64,000 nucleotides of DNA from Acidobacteriaceae bacterium. GTDB lineage: Bacteria > Acidobacteriota > Terriglobia > Terriglobales > Acidobacteriaceae. The position numbers and the translations under genes are program-made. Below are positions 27,322 to 36,645 of the stretch, one piece after another (position 1 is the first letter of the stretch; the number at the start of each line of letters is the position of its first letter). Where the stretch lies: NCBI GenBank assembly GCA_003134815.1, contig PLCO01000010.1:1-64000 (forward strand). The letters are read 5' to 3'. The notes under the pieces were generated by a model. It was not told the DNA's origin, made no database searches, and saw only the letters and a list, made by a program, of their open reading frames with translations.

Positions 27322-30300
27322 ATGCGGTTTTTCAGTCTTCGTTCCACATCCCTTGCTTTTGGGCTCGCGCTCGCATTATTGGCCTTTTTACCGCTAGCGC
27401 TCCAAACTATGTCTCACGCCCAGGCGATCTCCGTAAATGGCGGTTCGCTTCAGGGAATCATCGCCGACACTTCGGGGGCACTGGTTGCTGGCGCGTCGGT
27501 CCGCGTTGCTGCAACTGACACAGGCCAAGTCGTAGCGGTCAAAACGGATGCCAGCGGTTTCTACACCGTGGGTCCCCTCAATCCGGGCAACTACCGGGTC
27601 ACCGTCTCCGCAACGGGTTTTGAGACTCTCATCGTCAACACCGTCATTCGTACTGCGACGGCAACCCCGGGCAGCTTCCAGCTTAAAGTCGGCGCTCCGA
27701 CCGAGACCGTGGAGGTGACCGAAGGCGCGGTACAGCTAAACACCGACCAGCCCAGCATCAGCGGCGTAGTCAACACCCAGCAGTTCCAATCGCTGCCCGT
27801 GAATGGCCGTAATGTTCTCGACTTTGCCCAGCTCCAGCCCGGCGTTCAGCTTCAAGCCGGCGGCAGCGCGGACGGCGGGTTCGATCCCACCAAGGCCGGG
27901 TACTCCGCGATTTCCTTCAGCGGCATTTCGGGCCGCACTACCCGAATCCTCCTCGATGGCCAGGACGTCACGGACGAAACGGTTGGCACCACCGTCTTCA
28001 ACATCTCCGAGGGCTCCGTCGGCGAGGAGCAGGTGACCCGCTCCACGGCAGACCCATCCACGGAAGTCACGTCTCAGGGATCCGTCCTGATCTCGAGCAA
28101 GGCCGGTACCAACAGTTTCCATGGCGAGGCCTTCGAGTACTTCCAGGATCAGCGGGCCGGCGCCGCCACTTTTGAAACCACTTCGAGCCCGTTCCAGCGC
28201 AACCAGTTCGGCGGCAGCGTCGGAGGCCCCATTTTGCGCGACAAGCTGTTCTTCTTTGCGAATTCCGAACGCCTCAAGCAGGACCAGTCGGCCCCCGTCT
28301 CTTTGGGGACCGACTTCACGGCCATCCAGAAGGCCTTTCCCGGTGTCGGCAGCCCTGATCGTGACACCTACTCCGATGGCCGCCTGGATTGGAACGGTCC
28401 CCACAGCACGCACTTCTTCGTTCGCGGCAATTACGAGCGCAACTCCTTTGCCACCGGCAACGTCTATTCCACCTACGGCAACCAGGATAACGCCTGGGGA
28501 ATTGCCGGCGGCGCCGATTTCGGTACCTCTCGCTTCACGAACAGCTTCCGCGGCAGCTACGAGAAGTTCCACAACCAGATCGGCGACACCACCAACGGGA
28601 ACACGGCGATCTACAATCCCATCCCCGGCTTCGCCTTCCATGACGCAGCTCAGGGCCTCTACGTTGGCCCCAACGACAACGCCCCCCAGCAGACCTACCA
28701 GTCCGACAAGCAACTCCGCTACGACGGCGGCTGGACCAAAGGCGCCCATAGTTTCCGCTACGGTGTCAGTCTCAACCGCATCCAGGGCGGCGGCCTGGCA
28801 GCGTTCTTCGGCTATGGTCCTTACGCTTCCATCAATTCCTCAACCGTCATCGGCGATCCGACCGATCCGCTCCACGGCTACAGGCCTTACTACGTCTATA
28901 TCTCCAACGATCTCGGCTACGCATCGGAGAATCCAGGCTTCGGCAAGCCGGGCGGCGGTCTGAGCGATTGGCGCACGGGCCTTTACGCCGTCGATACCTG
29001 GAAGATCGCGCGCGACATCACCTTGACCTACGGCCTGCGATGGGATCGCGATACCGGCCGGTCCAATTCCGATCTCGCAGCCGTTCCCTGCTCCAATATC
29101 GTCGGGGACAACTTCGCCTTCGGCAGCGGTAGCTCCGACCTGCCTTGCTCCGGAAGTTCACATCTGTTCGATCAATGGGGCACCGGCCTCGGCAATCGCG
29201 TCTCGCAGCCCAACTGGGACTTCGGCCCCAACTTCGGCGTCGCCTATAACCCATCGTTCTCGCGGAAAACCGTTCTGCGCGCCGGCTTCGGCATTTATTA
29301 CGACAGCAACGTCTTCAACAACGTTCAGTTCGACCGCTCCTCCCGCCTCCAGACCGGCAAATTCGCCGTCTACACCCCTGTTTGTCTGGGAGGCGCCTAT
29401 ACCCTGGGGAGTCTGACCCAGACCAGCACAGGCATTCCCATTTCGACGCTCTGCAACGAGTCCCTGGCCGACGGAGCTCCCGGCTGGCTCCAGCTCCAGA
29501 AGGACTACCGCGCTACGACCAGCAGTGGCGGCCTCAACGGCGGATCGGCTGCTTACAACCTCGCCATCCAGAATGGAGCAATTGCCTTCACCCCGGATTT
29601 CAAGTTCCCTTACTCCATCAATATCAGCGTCGGCGTGCAGCGCCAGCTCTTCTCCGGAGCGGTTATCTCCGCAGATTACGTCCGCCTTGAAACGAGGAGG
29701 CTGGGCCAGACCATTGACGCTAATCACGTTGGCGACTCACGTTACTTCAACCCGGCATCCGCCCAGGCTGCAGTCGATGCCACAAACGCCAGCTTCGACT
29801 GCGCCGATATCAACTGCGCCATTGAGGCGGGCGCCAGCATCAGCGACTACGCGGGCAACGGCCTGGACTCCGGCACCGCCCTCTACAGCGGCTACCCGGC
29901 TTCCGCTTATGGCGCTGCCATCGCTGCTTTCCCTGGTGTCAATCCCAACGTCGGTGTCGGCACCTTCCAGTACCCTGAAGGCCACGCGTCCTATGACGGC
30001 CTCCAGGTCAACTTTAAGGAACAGGTCGCCCGTCCGCTGCCTGGCATTCGACAGAGCAACCTCGAAGTCTCCTATGCCTTCTCCCGTCTGCTGGCCACCG
30101 CTGGCTACAATGGCATCTCCGCCGGTTCCGATCCCTTCTTCACCTCACCCTCGTACAATAACCGCAACATTGACGGGAACTTCGGCTGGGGTGGATTCGA
30201 CCGCACCCACATCCTCTCCTTCGGCGGCTCGGCCACCTTTAAGTACGGGCCGCAGCTCTCCCTCATCGGCCATCTTGAAAGCGCATTCCCGACCAGCCTC

Positions 30301-30897
30301 ACCATCGACGATCAGGGAGCGGGTCCGGGCGAGATCTTCCGCTCCGACTACAATGGCGACGGTCAGGTCGGCGATTTGATGCCCGGCACCAAACCCGGCG
30401 CTTACATGCGCCAGTACGGTCCCGGGAGCATCAACACACTCATCAGCACTTACAATGCCAAATTCGCCGGCCAGCCCACACCTGCGGGCCAAGTCCTCGT
30501 CAGCAGCGGTCTCTTCACTTCGGCGCAGCTAGCGGCACTCGGCGGCGTCATGCCCACGCTTGATCCGGCGCCAAAGTCTGCGTTTCCTAACAGCCCGCTG
30601 CGCACGATGGATGCCAGCCTGCGGTATCCCATCCACTTCAAGTGGCTACCCGAAAGCGTGAACTTTACGCCCGCGGTGAGCTTCTATAACGTGTTCAATT
30701 TCGCCAATTATGGAGGCGTCACGGGTGTGATCCTCACGCCTGGCGACAACTCGCCCGACAGCGGCAACGTGAATAGTCCGTTCGCGAACGGTACCGATTA
30801 CGCAGTGAAGAACTCCGAGCGCACCCCACGCCGTACCGGCACGTTCGACCAAGGAGCGCCCCGCGAAACAGAGTTTCAGATGACCATCAACTTCTGA
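27322..30897 (+). CDS. Second Oar-like TonB-dependent outer-membrane receptor
   Basis: 1191 residues. The signal peptide is residues 1-36 (ALLAFLPLALQTMSHAQA). The carboxypeptidase-regulatory domain is at about 43-125 (SLQGIIADTSGALVAGASV), the plug includes GRTTRILLDGQDVTDE, and the barrel ends MTINF. The start ATG has GGAGG seven bases upstream, whereas the longer open frame has none. It is the same family as the receptor 0.8 kb upstream but clearly diverged in sequence and loops, so this is not a recent duplication. The ligand is unknown. Confidence 0.93.
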   Translation: MRFFSLRSTSLAFGLALALLAFLPLALQTMSHAQAISVNGGSLQGIIADTSGALVAGASVRVAATDTGQVVAVKTDASGFYTVGPLNPGNYRVTVSATGFETLIVNTVIRTATATPGSFQLKVGAPTETVEVTEGAVQLNTDQPSISGVVNTQQFQSLPVNGRNVLDFAQLQPGVQLQAGGSADGGFDPTKAGYSAISFSGISGRTTRILLDGQDVTDETVGTTVFNISEGSVGEEQVTRSTADPSTEVTSQGSVLISSKAGTNSFHGEAFEYFQDQRAGAATFETTSSPFQRNQFGGSVGGPILRDKLFFFANSERLKQDQSAPVSLGTDFTAIQKAFPGVGSPDRDTYSDGRLDWNGPHSTHFFVRGNYERNSFATGNVYSTYGNQDNAWGIAGGADFGTSRFTNSFRGSYEKFHNQIGDTTNGNTAIYNPIPGFAFHDAAQGLYVGPNDNAPQQTYQSDKQLRYDGGWTKGAHSFRYGVSLNRIQGGGLAAFFGYGPYASINSSTVIGDPTDPLHGYRPYYVYISNDLGYASENPGFGKPGGGLSDWRTGLYAVDTWKIARDITLTYGLRWDRDTGRSNSDLAAVPCSNIVGDNFAFGSGSSDLPCSGSSHLFDQWGTGLGNRVSQPNWDFGPNFGVAYNPSFSRKTVLRAGFGIYYDSNVFNNVQFDRSSRLQTGKFAVYTPVCLGGAYTLGSLTQTSTGIPISTLCNESLADGAPGWLQLQKDYRATTSSGGLNGGSAAYNLAIQNGAIAFTPDFKFPYSINISVGVQRQLFSGAVISADYVRLETRRLGQTIDANHVGDSRYFNPASAQAAVDATNASFDCADINCAIEAGASISDYAGNGLDSGTALYSGYPASAYGAAIAAFPGVNPNVGVGTFQYPEGHASYDGLQVNFKEQVARPLPGIRQSNLEVSYAFSRLLATAGYNGISAGSDPFFTSPSYNNRNIDGNFGWGGFDRTHILSFGGSATFKYGPQLSLIGHLESAFPTSLTIDDQGAGPGEIFRSDYNGDGQVGDLMPGTKPGAYMRQYGPGSINTLISTYNAKFAGQPTPAGQVLVSSGLFTSAQLAALGGVMPTLDPAPKSAFPNSPLRTMDASLRYPIHFKWLPESVNFTPAVSFYNVFNFANYGGVTGVILTPGDNSPDSGNVNSPFANGTDYAVKNSERTPRRTGTFDQGAPRETEFQMTINF

Positions 30898-30916
30898 TGG
30901 TCCGGATCACCCGAAT

Positions 30917-30941
30917 AGGGCGGAGGGCCACCCTCCGCCCT
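30917..30941 (+). terminator. Strong hairpin after the second receptor
   Basis: Perfect 11-bp stem AGGGCGGAGGG / CCCTCCGCCCT with a CCA loop, 19 bp after the stop. There is no T-tract, so it may protect the mRNA end or act with the terminator further on. Confidence 0.7.
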
Positions 30942-31034
30942 GTGAATTGAACGGCGCGTGGACGGGTGGGCCTCACGGCGCCTGATCCAGGCCAAACTCT
31001 CCTTCGTCTTCTAACTCCGGCAGGTCCGGAATCA

Positions 31035-31062
31035 CAAAAGGCGCCCCCACGGGCGCCTTTTG
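31035..31062. terminator. Bidirectional rho-independent terminator
   Basis: Perfect 12-bp stem CAAAAGGCGCCC / GGGCGCCTTTTG with loop CCAC. A-tract and T-tract flank it on both strands, so it can serve the plus-strand receptor and the minus-strand rsfS, whose stop is at 31116. Confidence 0.9.
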
Positions 31063-31115
31063 TTTCATCTGATGTTCTCTCTGTCTGCCTGCCAATGCGC
31101 CGAAGCCAACTTCAA

Positions 31116-31682
31116 TCAACGCTTTTTGCTGCCCGGCTTCTTTTTGTGCACTTTGGTTTTAGTCGCGGCCTCTACCCGCTTCGATGGCGTCATTCCCGGC
31201 GCTCGCTTCCTTTTCGTTCTCGCCGGCGCCTTGCCTGACTTCGCCTTCGTGCCGCTCTTGCTGCGCACGGCGCGGGTCTTCGCGGCCAGCGCGGCGGTAA
31301 GCTCGGAGTCGAACTCGGCTGGAGTGAGCGGGCGCGCCGATTTGCGCAGCCTTTCAATATCGTAAAAGGCGCGCTTCTCGTCAAGAAAGACGTGGATCAC
31401 GAAGTCGACGTAGTCGAGCAGAATCCACTCGCCGTTGCGGCGGCCCTCCACGGAGTTCGCATAGACGCCGAAGTTATGCTTGAGGCGAAATTCGATCTCA
31501 TCGGCGATGGCGATGGCCTGCCGCTGGTTGGTGGCTGAGGTGACGAGAAAAAAGTCAGAGAGGCCGGAGTCGACAGGATCGAGCTCGAGGATGCGAGTTT
31601 GCCGGCCTTTTTTTTCTTCACAAACCGCGGCTGCGGCCTGTACGAGGGTGCGCGTCTGTTTCTGCGCCGGTGAAATATTCAT
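31116..31682 (-). CDS. rsfS: Ribosomal silencing factor RsfS with basic tail
   Basis: 188 residues. The DUF143/RsfS core (about 10-120) has LDPVDSGLSDFFLVTSATN, EGRRNGEWILLDYVDFVIHVF and FYDIERL. It binds uL14 and blocks joining of the ribosomal subunits in starvation. The core normally ends near 115-130 residues; here about 65 more, rich in Lys, Arg, Ala and Pro, follow and may add rRNA affinity. The start MNISPAQ fits the family. It is 150 bp downstream of nadD on the same strand, the usual nadD-rsfS pairing. Confidence 0.93.
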   Translation of the reverse strand: MNISPAQKQTRTLVQAAAAVCEEKKGRQTRILELDPVDSGLSDFFLVTSATNQRQAIAIADEIEFRLKHNFGVYANSVEGRRNGEWILLDYVDFVIHVFLDEKRAFYDIERLRKSARPLTPAEFDSELTAALAAKTRAVRSKSGTKAKSGKAPARTKRKRAPGMTPSKRVEAATKTKVHKKKPGSKKR

Positions 31683-31832
31683 GCTGTAGAAAGGCTCTCC
31701 AAGCTCATGGTAGAGCAGGGACCGGGGGGTAGGGAAATGGGGGCAGGGAATGGGGAATAGCGAGCAGCCAATAGCCAATAGCCAGTAGGGACCGGTGACT
31801 CGGGAGCAGGGACGTAGGGAATAGAAAACGAC
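31683..31832. repeat. G-rich degenerate repeats between rsfS and nadD
   Basis: 150 bp built from short imperfect units such as GTAGGGA, GCAGGGA, GGGAATAG and AGCCAATAGCC(AATAGCC). No gene. This fits the pattern of slippage-prone sequence in spacers of this genome. Confidence 0.7.
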
Positions 31833-32777
31833 TCAGCGATAAAGGCCGTGCGCGCGAATGTAGTCGGCGACCGCGGCGGGAAGCATGGTTTCGATTCGCG
31901 CAGAAGCGGGTCGCGCAGAAGTAGGTGGCGGGGAACCGGCGGGCGCGACGCTCGGCTCTTCGACCTCCGGCGTTGATGGGCTGGGTACTAAAGGGACGGA
32001 ATTGCGGGTCGCTTGGCGAATCGATTCTCGTATCTGCGATGCGCTGATCTCGACATCCAGCCCGGGCAGCTCATAAAAGGGCGCGCGTTCTCCGGCAGGA
32101 TTCACGATGAGGGAAGCGCGGACGGCAATGCAGCATTTGTCAGGGCTGGATTCGCCGGCACCGGGTTCGATTTGGTCGATATGCTGGACATTCTGGTCGG
32201 ATGTGTTTTTGGGCGCGGGTTCCAGGGTGAGTCCCGGCGGCAGGGCCGCCTGCAATCCGTCCAGGGGCTGGTCGGGACGCGAGGCTGCGGGCCGCGATGC
32301 GACGATGAGGGCCGCCGCGAAGGGAATCTCGGCGGCGCGATGCCATTGCCGCAGGCCGAAGAACGAATCCGCACCCATCAGGCAATAGAGCGTGCAGTCA
32401 GGCTTGAATTCAGAGCGCAGGGCTTTGAGCGTGTCGATTGTGTAATTGGGCTGAGCGTTGCCCGCAGCCGGAGATTTCGGCGCATCGGCAAGTGAAATTG
32501 CGAACGTTGGCTCGTTTCTTATGGCCAGGCGCGTCATGGCCAGCCGGTCCTCGAAGCTGGCCGAAGAACCTTCGGGCTTAAGTGGCTGCGCGCCGACCGG
32601 AGCGAAGAGGACCGTATCGAGTTGAAACGCGTCGCGCGCAGCGCGGGCGATGGCCAGATGACCCAGATGCGGCGGGTCAAAACTTCCGCCGAAGAAGGCG
32701 ATGCGGCGGCCGGCTTGCGCGGCGGTGCTGGGTCCCGTGCCGGGTCGGGTATTAATTCCGGTGGTGCGTCCGGTCAT
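31833..32777 (-). CDS. nadD: Nicotinate-nucleotide adenylyltransferase with inserts
   Basis: 314 residues, against about 190-220 for the family. The nucleotidyltransferase signature GGSFDPPHLGHLAIA is at residues 30-44 and the C-terminal ISASQIRESIR is the ISSTxIR equivalent. It adenylates nicotinate mononucleotide to deamido-NAD. The extra length comes from a 22-residue N-terminal arm, an insert at about 180-235 (PAASRPDQPLDGL...EPGAGESSPDKC) and a Pro/Ser-rich stretch at about 258-295. All are low-complexity and probably lie in loops. Confidence 0.92.
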   Translation of the reverse strand: MTGRTTGINTRPGTGPSTAAQAGRRIAFFGGSFDPPHLGHLAIARAARDAFQLDTVLFAPVGAQPLKPEGSSASFEDRLAMTRLAIRNEPTFAISLADAPKSPAAGNAQPNYTIDTLKALRSEFKPDCTLYCLMGADSFFGLRQWHRAAEIPFAAALIVASRPAASRPDQPLDGLQAALPPGLTLEPAPKNTSDQNVQHIDQIEPGAGESSPDKCCIAVRASLIVNPAGERAPFYELPGLDVEISASQIRESIRQATRNSVPLVPSPSTPEVEEPSVAPAGSPPPTSARPASARIETMLPAAVADYIRAHGLYR

Positions 32778-32993
32778 GGGTCCATCGTAATCTGTCGATC
32801 GGTTATCGAGTTAATTTGCGGCTTTTCAGGTTCTGTGCCGGGCGGCTTTTGCTTCCACCCCGGCGCCGTGGACCTGCCGCCGGGACCCAGGCTCAGGAAA
32901 AATCCACTTAGCAGACTTGGTTCCTCCTTGCATTACCAGAGAACCTCTGGGGCGCGAATGATGGTGCAATCCAGATAAGATTGTTCTGCGACT

Positions 32994-33419
32994 ATGCGCC
33001 CACTTCTCATTGTGCTCGCCCTCCTCGGCCTTTGCGTCTCCGCGCTTGCGCTGCGCGTCCATTACGACACTGGCACTGAGCCATGCTCCATCAATGACCA
33101 CTGGGACTGCGGGATAGTGAACCACAGCTCGTATGCTGTAATCGACGGCTTTCCCGTGGCGGCGATCGGCATTGCCGGCTATCTGGCGCTCGGATTTCTT
33201 GCGTACACGCGACGGCGCATCACGCTGCTGGTCGCGGCCCTCATCGGACTGGGCTTCGCGCTGCACCTCTCCTACATCGAGAAGTATGTTCTAGAAGTAT
33301 GGTGCCTCTATTGCGTCATCTCGCAGGGGATCATCGCCCTTATCACGCTGCTGAGCGCCGGTTGGCTGATCGCAGACGCGCTCGCGATGTCGCGTGAACG
33401 CAAGGCAGCATCGGCGTAG
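32994..33419 (+). CDS. VKOR-family membrane thiol oxidoreductase
   Basis: 141 residues with four transmembrane helices. The loop cysteines C31 and C39 (EPCSINDHWDCG) and the membrane-edge pair C104/C107 (WCLYC) are all present, so it should transfer electrons from periplasmic thiols to quinone, as bacterial VKOR does in place of DsbB. No thioredoxin-like DsbA partner is fused or adjacent, although the DUF1223 protein 2.4 kb away has a CxxC. It is divergent from nadD. Confidence 0.87.
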   Translation: MRPLLIVLALLGLCVSALALRVHYDTGTEPCSINDHWDCGIVNHSSYAVIDGFPVAAIGIAGYLALGFLAYTRRRITLLVAALIGLGFALHLSYIEKYVLEVWCLYCVISQGIIALITLLSAGWLIADALAMSRERKAASA

Positions 33420-33519
33420 CGGGTAATTCTGCCGACACGCGCGCGCCGAAACTGGCGCCGAAACTCAAAATAGGACGCTGATCAACAAGTCTCCGCGCTG
33501 ATAAAATCAAAGCAGATCG

Positions 33520-34803
33520 ATGCTGACCGGCTGGTATGCGCGAAACATGTACGCGTGGGAGACGAGGCTAAGCACGCGCGACGAAAACCGCGTGGTGCGC
33601 CCGCTGGAGTGGGGCTTCGATTGGGTCGCTCCGTTTCTTGAGGCGCATGGTTTTGGCACGGCGGCGCCCGAACCCGATATTGTTCGCGACCCCGCGGCGG
33701 CTGAAGCAGCAATGCTCCGCATCAACGAGCTGCTGATTCGCCACAGCGATGTTTTCTTCGGCTACGAGCGCCCGAGGGACTTCCGCCTGGAAGAGCGCCA
33801 TCCGGAGCTCTTCCCCACCAACGTGCGCCCGGAGACTCTGGCCAAAGACGCCACGCTGAAGCAGCAGGCCGCCGAAGGCACGCTGCCCAAAGCGCAGTAC
33901 CTGCGTTTTACGTCGCCGGAACGCACTCCCTACCCGGAGAACGACCAGGTGAATGCGCGCTGGTTTCCCGCGCCCGCGCACAAGGATCCCGCGCGGCCCA
34001 AGCAGGCGATTGTGGTGATGCCGCAATGGAACGCCGACGGATTCAGCCACAACTCTCTGTGCAGGCTGTTCAACCGCATGGGCGTATCGGCGTTGCGGCT
34101 TTCGAAGCCGTATCACGACATTCGCCGTCCCGCGGAGCTGGAGCGCTCGGATTACGCCGTGAGCGCGAACATTGGCCGCACCATTTCGGCATGCCGCCAG
34201 GCGGTGGTCGATATCCGCTGCTGCCTCGACTGGCTCGAGGAGCAGGGCTACGAGCAATTCGGCGTGCTGGGCACAAGCCTCGGCTCGTGCTACGGATTTC
34301 TGGCCAGCGCCCACGATGCGCGGCTGAGAGTGAATGCATACAACCACGCATCTACTGCTTTCGGGGACGTGGTTTGGACCGGGCAAAGCACGCGGCACAT
34401 ACGCGCCAGCGTTCAAGCGGCGGGCCTCACGCAGGAGCGAGTCCGGGCATTGTGGGCCGCCGTCAGCCCCATCAGCTATTACACCAAATATGTGAGCGCT
34501 GAGGCCGGTGGCCCGCAAAAGCGCGTGCTCTTTGTGTACGCGAACTACGACCTCACTTTTCCGCGGGAATATTCCTTGCAGGTGGTTGAGGCCGCAAGGC
34601 GCACCGCCTTGAATCACGAGGTGCGCGTGCTGCCGTGCGGACACTACACGACCGGCGAAACGCCGTTCAAGTACATCGACGGCTGGTACCTGGGCTGGTT
34701 TGTGTATCGCGCATTCAAGGCGCTGCGGAAAGAGAAAACGAGCAGCAGGTGCGCTACGAGCCAAAGCACCGCCGAAGCCGCGGAGCAAACCGTCTCGAGT
34801 TAG
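33520..34803 (+). CDS. Alpha/beta-hydrolase fold protein
   Basis: 427 residues. The nucleophile elbow is LGTSLGSC (Ser at about 250), the probable acid is the Asp of FVYANYDLTF and the histidine is in LPCGHYTTGE. An N-terminal region of about 160 residues precedes the fold. No signal peptide. The substrate is unknown; it could be an esterase or peptidase. The antisense strand is open over nearly the same length, but the motif evidence favours this strand. The 3' end overlaps the convergent M23 gene by 4 bp. Confidence 0.78.
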   Translation: MLTGWYARNMYAWETRLSTRDENRVVRPLEWGFDWVAPFLEAHGFGTAAPEPDIVRDPAAAEAAMLRINELLIRHSDVFFGYERPRDFRLEERHPELFPTNVRPETLAKDATLKQQAAEGTLPKAQYLRFTSPERTPYPENDQVNARWFPAPAHKDPARPKQAIVVMPQWNADGFSHNSLCRLFNRMGVSALRLSKPYHDIRRPAELERSDYAVSANIGRTISACRQAVVDIRCCLDWLEEQGYEQFGVLGTSLGSCYGFLASAHDARLRVNAYNHASTAFGDVVWTGQSTRHIRASVQAAGLTQERVRALWAAVSPISYYTKYVSAEAGGPQKRVLFVYANYDLTFPREYSLQVVEAARRTALNHEVRVLPCGHYTTGETPFKYIDGWYLGWFVYRAFKALRKEKTSSRCATSQSTAEAAEQTVSS

Positions 34804-35744
34804 CGCGCCGTGCTCAGGTCCATGCGCAGCAGTTTCGCGGGGTCAAGGTAGGCGTTTTGCCAGCGCACCGCCCAGTGCAGATGCGGCCCGGTGACGCGGC
34901 CGGTGGCGCCGCTGAGGCCGATCCGCTGGCCAGCGATCACGCGGTCGCCTTCGTGCACGTCAATGCGGCTCAGGTGCATAGAGATGGTGAACAGCCCCAG
35001 CCCGTGGTCGATGACAACGCAGTTGCCTTCGTAGTAGAGAGGCTGCGCCAGCACCACTACGCCGCTGTTTCCGGCTCGCACAGGCGTTCCCGTCGCGGCG
35101 CGAAAGTCCATCCCTTCGTGAACGCTGGCCAGCTCACCGTTGAAGGTGCGCCGCGTGCCGAAGCTGTCGGTCGGCGGGGCATGAACGGGAGCGCGAAAGT
35201 CGCCGGACCACAGGGGCTGGGCGGCGCTTGTGGCGAACAATTTGGTTTTCAGCTCGACTTCCGCTTTGATTCGCGGAAGCTCGTCGGGGCCCGGCTCAAC
35301 AAAGTTCGGCGCGACGGTGAGAGCGCTGGTGCGGTATTGAGCGGGAAGAATCTGGACCGTGCGGCTGAGATCGATCAGTTGGTCTCCGGCCGAGGGCGGG
35401 TCTCCGGCGGGGGCCGCGCCGGTCGCGGTGTGGATGGTGATGCGCAGAGTCGACGGACCGGCGGCGGCCTTGACGTCTACTCCGGCAAGCGCATACCACG
35501 CCTGACCGTCGCGCCCGCGAAAGAACTGGAGCTTCTGGTTCAGACCCGCCCCGTCCAGCCATTCGCCGTCGACTGTCGCATCGTTTAGCGTTGCGCCTAA
35601 TGGCACACGAACGCGAATCAGCTCGGGCGAGCCGACTTCGACGATCGCAGGCGTGAGCGTGACGCCGGGCGTCTGCGCGGGTGCCGTCATCCCAATTGGA
35701 GCAAGCAGCAGCGTGAGGAAAAGGGCGATCGATTGAAGCCGCAT
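34800..35744 (-). CDS. Secreted M23 (LytM-type) metalloendopeptidase
   Basis: 314 residues. A signal peptide (about 1-23) is followed by a beta-rich domain of about 170 residues and the M23 domain. Zinc ligands are visible as HEGMDFRA and HLHW, with GNCVVIDHGLGLFT between. It cuts peptide crosslinks in peptidoglycan, or acts as a lytic activator if degenerate; all ligands look intact. The start MRLQSIALF fits the signal peptide; upstream is a short tandem GATAGG repeat, with no clear ribosome-binding site. Divergent from the DUF1223 gene. Confidence 0.9.
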   Translation of the reverse strand: MRLQSIALFLTLLLAPIGMTAPAQTPGVTLTPAIVEVGSPELIRVRVPLGATLNDATVDGEWLDGAGLNQKLQFFRGRDGQAWYALAGVDVKAAAGPSTLRITIHTATGAAPAGDPPSAGDQLIDLSRTVQILPAQYRTSALTVAPNFVEPGPDELPRIKAEVELKTKLFATSAAQPLWSGDFRAPVHAPPTDSFGTRRTFNGELASVHEGMDFRAATGTPVRAGNSGVVVLAQPLYYEGNCVVIDHGLGLFTISMHLSRIDVHEGDRVIAGQRIGLSGATGRVTGPHLHWAVRWQNAYLDPAKLLRMDLSTAR

Positions 35745-35816
35745 CAGAGATAGGATAGGGGATAGGATCGTTGAACGCCGGCGAGGAACAGCCGGATCGT
35801 AACCTTTTGGCCGTCT

Positions 35817-36626
35817 ATGCGGTCCAATGGACAGATGGTTTCCCAAAATTCCAATTCACTTCGCAGAGCTCGGCTGGTCCTTGCAATTGCAATGGCTCTG
35901 TTCTTTCTTTCGGCAGCGAAAAGCCAGAGCCAGTCGCCCGCGAATCGCACTCCCGTGCTTGTTGAGTTGTTCACGTCCGAAGGCTGTTCCGACTGCCCAC
36001 CGGCCGACGCGATTCTTACGAAGCTCGACGCGGAGCAGTTTGTTCAGGGCGCGCAAGCGATCGTGCTCAGCGAGCATGTGACGTACTGGAACCATCAAGG
36101 CTGGAACGATCTATTCTCGATCACTGAGGCTGACCAGCGCCAGGATGAATACGTGCAGCAATTCAAGCTGCCGTCGCCTGCCACGCCGGAGTTCGTCGTG
36201 GATGGAGCCGCGCAGGTGGCCGGCGCCGACCCGAGGAAATTGATGGAGGAAATCGCCAACGCGGCTACGGCACCCAAGCTTGCGGTGCAAATCAATGCGC
36301 ATCGATCCACTGATGGCTCCATCGATTTCACGGTGAAGGCGGACCCGGGTCTGAAGGCGAGTTTAGTGGCGGCTGTGGCTGAGAATGCGACCCAGTCAGC
36401 GATTTCGGGCGGAGAGAATGCCGGGCGAACGCTCCATAATGTAGCCGTTGTGCGCGTCCTTAAGGAATTTGGCTCGAATGCCGCCGATGGGCGGCCGCTG
36501 AAACTCTCAGGAGGCCGCCTGCTGAAAGCAGAGAAAGACGGCGAACCGATTCGACTCGTCGTCTTTCTCGTCAACCATTCGAACGGTCACGTGGTTGCTG
36601 TCGGGGAGCAGACGCTGGCTCAGTAG
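35817..36626 (+). CDS. DUF1223 family secreted thioredoxin-like protein
   Basis: 269 residues. A hydrophobic signal (about 20-33) is followed by VLVELFTSEGCSDCPPAD, the CxxC motif typical of DUF1223, with the conserved VTYWNHQGWND and TPEFVVDG further on. The fold is thioredoxin-like plus a beta domain, but the biological role of the family is not established. A second ATG at 35833 is also possible as start. Convergent with the next gene, 19 bp apart. Confidence 0.88.
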   Translation: MRSNGQMVSQNSNSLRRARLVLAIAMALFFLSAAKSQSQSPANRTPVLVELFTSEGCSDCPPADAILTKLDAEQFVQGAQAIVLSEHVTYWNHQGWNDLFSITEADQRQDEYVQQFKLPSPATPEFVVDGAAQVAGADPRKLMEEIANAATAPKLAVQINAHRSTDGSIDFTVKADPGLKASLVAAVAENATQSAISGGENAGRTLHNVAVVRVLKEFGSNAADGRPLKLSGGRLLKAEKDGEPIRLVVFLVNHSNGHVVAVGEQTLAQ

Positions 36627-36645
36627 CGCCGCAGCCTCACGAACG

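Noticed and set aside
27736..28749. 337-residue minus-strand frame inside the second receptor
   Set aside because: Val/Gly/Ala-rich antisense shadow of the plug and barrel codons.
33568..34788. 406-residue open frame on the minus strand opposite the alpha/beta hydrolase
   Set aside because: No motifs and high Arg/Ala content; the plus-strand frame has nucleophile, acid and histidine motifs. An artefact of GC-rich third positions.
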